NCBI GenBank assembly: GCA_012514615.1
Contig: JAAYZY010000078.1
Span: 1 to 7,053, forward strand
DNA: 7,053 nt
Direction of reading: 5' to 3'
DNA from: Chloroflexota bacterium
GTDB taxonomy: Bacteria; Chloroflexota; Anaerolineae; DTPP01
A program made the position numbers and the translations under genes. Below are positions 5,931-7,053 of the stretch, piece after piece. The notes under the pieces are model-generated. The model was not told the DNA's origin. It saw nothing but the letters and a program-made list of their open reading frames with translations, and made no database searches. Every line of letters begins with the position of its first letter. Positions within the stretch are counted from its first letter, which is position 1.

Positions 5931-6970
5931 TGGGCCGGCCTCCCCCAGAAGATGTCCAGCAGGTCGCGCAGCATGGTGGCGGCTGAAGGGGTCGGGTCAG
6001 GCTCGTAGATGGTGGCGGTGATGACGCCGTAGATATCGGTGTGGTAGACCACGGCCATCTCCTTGGGCCGCAGGTGCCCCAAGGGGTGCGCCGGGCCCAC
6101 CCGTCGCGGGCCTACCCGCCGCAGCCAGCTCCCATCCGGCTGCTGACGGGCTTCAGCCACCAGCAGCACCTTCTCGCCGGCGGCCTGGGCCGCCAGCAGA
6201 TCGGCCCGCGCCAGGCCGGTGATCCCCTCCACCTGCACGTCGCCCAAGGTGGTGGGCAGACCCAGCACGTGGTTGCAGAGGATGACCAGCTTGTTGGCCG
6301 CGTCCCAACCTTCCAGATCCAGAGAGGGGTCGGCCTCCAAGACGCCCTCGCGCCGGGCCACTGCGGTGGCCTCGTCGTAGGTCGCGCCCTCCAGCATCTG
6401 GAACAAGACGTAGTTGGCGGTGAGGTTGGGGCAGGTCTCCAGGAGGTGGATGGTCGCCCCGGCCAGGTCGCGCCGCCCCAGGTTCAGCGCCGGCAGCCCG
6501 CCGGCCACCGTCCCGCAGAAGCGCAGCCGCGCGCCATGCTGGCGGGCCAAGGCGGTCAGCTCCGGGTAGGCCAGCACCAGCGGCCCCTTGTTGGGGGTGA
6601 CCACATGCATGCCCCGCCCCAAGGCCGCGCGGATGGTGGAGAGACCGGGCTCACCGTCCTGCAGGTTCACCGGCGAAGCTTCCAGCAGCAGGTGGGCCGG
6701 GACGGTCTGCACCAGCTCCAACGGCTGCAGGCCCGGCCGGCCGAATCGGGGGTGATCGGCGGCAGAGCGCCCAGCCGCCTTCAGGGCCACAATCTCGGCC
6801 AAAGGCAAGCCTTGGGGGCAGATCGCCGTCCCACGCCGGTCGGCCGCAGCCACCACCCGCACCTGCAGGTCGTATTGCTCAGCCAGGAGCGCCTCTTTCC
6901 GCTCCAAGATCTCCAGAAGGCGACGGCCCAGGTTGCCCAGGCCCACCAGAACGGCATCGATGGTCTGCAT
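5927..6970 (-). CDS. Homoserine dehydrogenase family oxidoreductase (divergent)
   Basis: A 347-residue NAD(P)-dependent enzyme. Homoserine dehydrogenase reduces aspartate 4-semialdehyde to homoserine in the threonine/methionine branch. Seen: a Rossmann GLGNLG at 10-15, VVTPNKGPL (123-131) with Lys128, GTVAGGLP (153-160), EADPSLDLEGWDAANKL (212-228) containing Glu212, Asp218, Asp223 and Lys227, and a C-terminal TPSAATMLRDLL. The last two blocks are signatures of the family's catalytic domain, and the conserved Asp and Lys are present. The usual ILNGTTNYIL segment reads CPNLTANYVL (180-189), losing the NGT part, so the substrate may differ. There is no ACT domain, so no threonine feedback would be expected. 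The start at 6970 follows GGAGG by 7 nt; the longer frame from 7030 would cover the promoter. Its stop overlaps the GH13 start. The family is well supported; the reaction is only probable. Confidence 0.82.
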   Translation of the reverse strand: MQTIDAVLVGLGNLGRRLLEILERKEALLAEQYDLQVRVVAAADRRGTAICPQGLPLAEIVALKAAGRSAADHPRFGRPGLQPLELVQTVPAHLLLEASPVNLQDGEPGLSTIRAALGRGMHVVTPNKGPLVLAYPELTALARQHGARLRFCGTVAGGLPALNLGRRDLAGATIHLLETCPNLTANYVLFQMLEGATYDEATAVARREGVLEADPSLDLEGWDAANKLVILCNHVLGLPTTLGDVQVEGITGLARADLLAAQAAGEKVLLVAEARQQPDGSWLRRVGPRRVGPAHPLGHLRPKEMAVVYHTDIYGVITATIYEPDPTPSAATMLRDLLDIFWGRPAQ

Positions 6971-6977
6971 GGTTTGA

Positions 6978-6982
6978 CCTCC
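6978..6982 (-). promoter_or_regulatory. Ribosome binding site of the homoserine-dehydrogenase-like gene
   Basis: GGAGG within GGGGAGGTC on the minus strand, 7 nt before the ATG at 6970. It favours this start over the in-frame one 60 nt upstream. Confidence 0.8.
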
Positions 6983-7018
6983 CCAAGCGCCAGCGGTGGC
7001 GGGATATTGGCCGCAACG

Positions 7019-7047
7019 ATTGTAGCACACAACGGCGCGCTTGGGAA
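7019..7047 (-). promoter_or_regulatory. Candidate sigma-70-type promoter for the gene cluster
   Basis: On the minus strand, a -10 TACAAT (7024-7019, one mismatch to TATAAT) lies 17 nt after TTCCCA (7047-7042, four of six matches to TTGACA). This would start transcription near 7012 and give a leader of about 42 nt before the ATG at 6970. It is the only convincing promoter I see and could drive the whole run of minus-strand genes. Confidence 0.55.
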
Positions 7048-7053
7048 GCGCGC
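7035..7053. other. Perfect inverted repeat at the right edge, overlapping the -35 box
   Basis: GCGCGCTT, loop GGG, AAGCGCGC: an 8-bp perfect stem ending exactly at the last base, so it may continue beyond the window. Its loop and inner stem coincide with the proposed -35 element. It could be an operator, or the hairpin of a terminator for a gene to the right; no T-run is visible on the minus strand. Confidence 0.5.

Noticed and set aside
4731..6008. 425-codon open frame on the plus strand
   Set aside because: Antisense to the GH13 gene, which has all its catalytic motifs. The plus-strand translation is low-complexity in Val, Gly, Ala and His with no family signal.
6971..7030. 20-codon N-terminal extension of the homoserine-dehydrogenase-like protein
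   Set aside because: It covers the ribosome binding site and the -10 box, and the Rossmann strand begins directly after the ATG at 6970.

Overview
The window is very GC-rich, and every gene I can support lies on the minus strand, so the transcription order runs from right (about 7050) to left (1). The organism is probably a member of the Chloroflexota (Anaerolineae/Caldilineae-like). The evidence is the GC-rich codon use, the secreted repeat protein ending in an AYLPLAVH tail (similar Y-L-P-L tails are common on exported proteins of that phylum), and the gene types present. This placement is an inference from composition and motifs, not a search result.

In transcription order: (a) a promoter-like region (7019-7047), with a perfect hairpin over its -35 box, leads into (b) a homoserine-dehydrogenase-family oxidoreductase (5927-6970). 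(c) A cytoplasmic GH13 alpha-glucan hydrolase (4452-5930) is coupled to it by a 4-nt GTGA overlap. (d) After a 55-nt gap holding a GC hairpin comes a fusion of a KDPG/KHG-type class I aldolase with a C-terminal VOC (glyoxalase-fold) domain (3377-4396). (e) After a 70-nt gap comes a secreted protein of about 14 beta-propeller-type repeats (1426-3306). (f) After 16 nt comes a broken SAM-dependent methyltransferase gene (793-1409). (g) After 21 nt comes a CE7 acetylxylan esterase/cephalosporin-C deacetylase (1-771), cut by the left window edge.

The short gaps and single orientation suggest one operon or a run of overlapping transcripts. The theme is carbohydrate use: GH13 cleaves alpha-glucan oligosaccharides, the CE7 esterase removes acetyl groups from oligosaccharides, and the aldolase makes or breaks 2-keto-3-deoxy acids. 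The homoserine-dehydrogenase-like protein does not fit this theme obviously and has an altered substrate motif.

Most worth a second look: the methyltransferase carries three independent-looking lesions (frameshift, in-frame stop, in-frame core deletion) between intact neighbours; the aldolase-VOC fusion has a changed phosphate-site motif; and the 14-repeat protein would fit two seven-bladed propellers. I see no RNA genes, CRISPR arrays, insertion sequences or phage genes. No stretch over 300 bases lacks a gene. I found no clearly new defence or mobile system.
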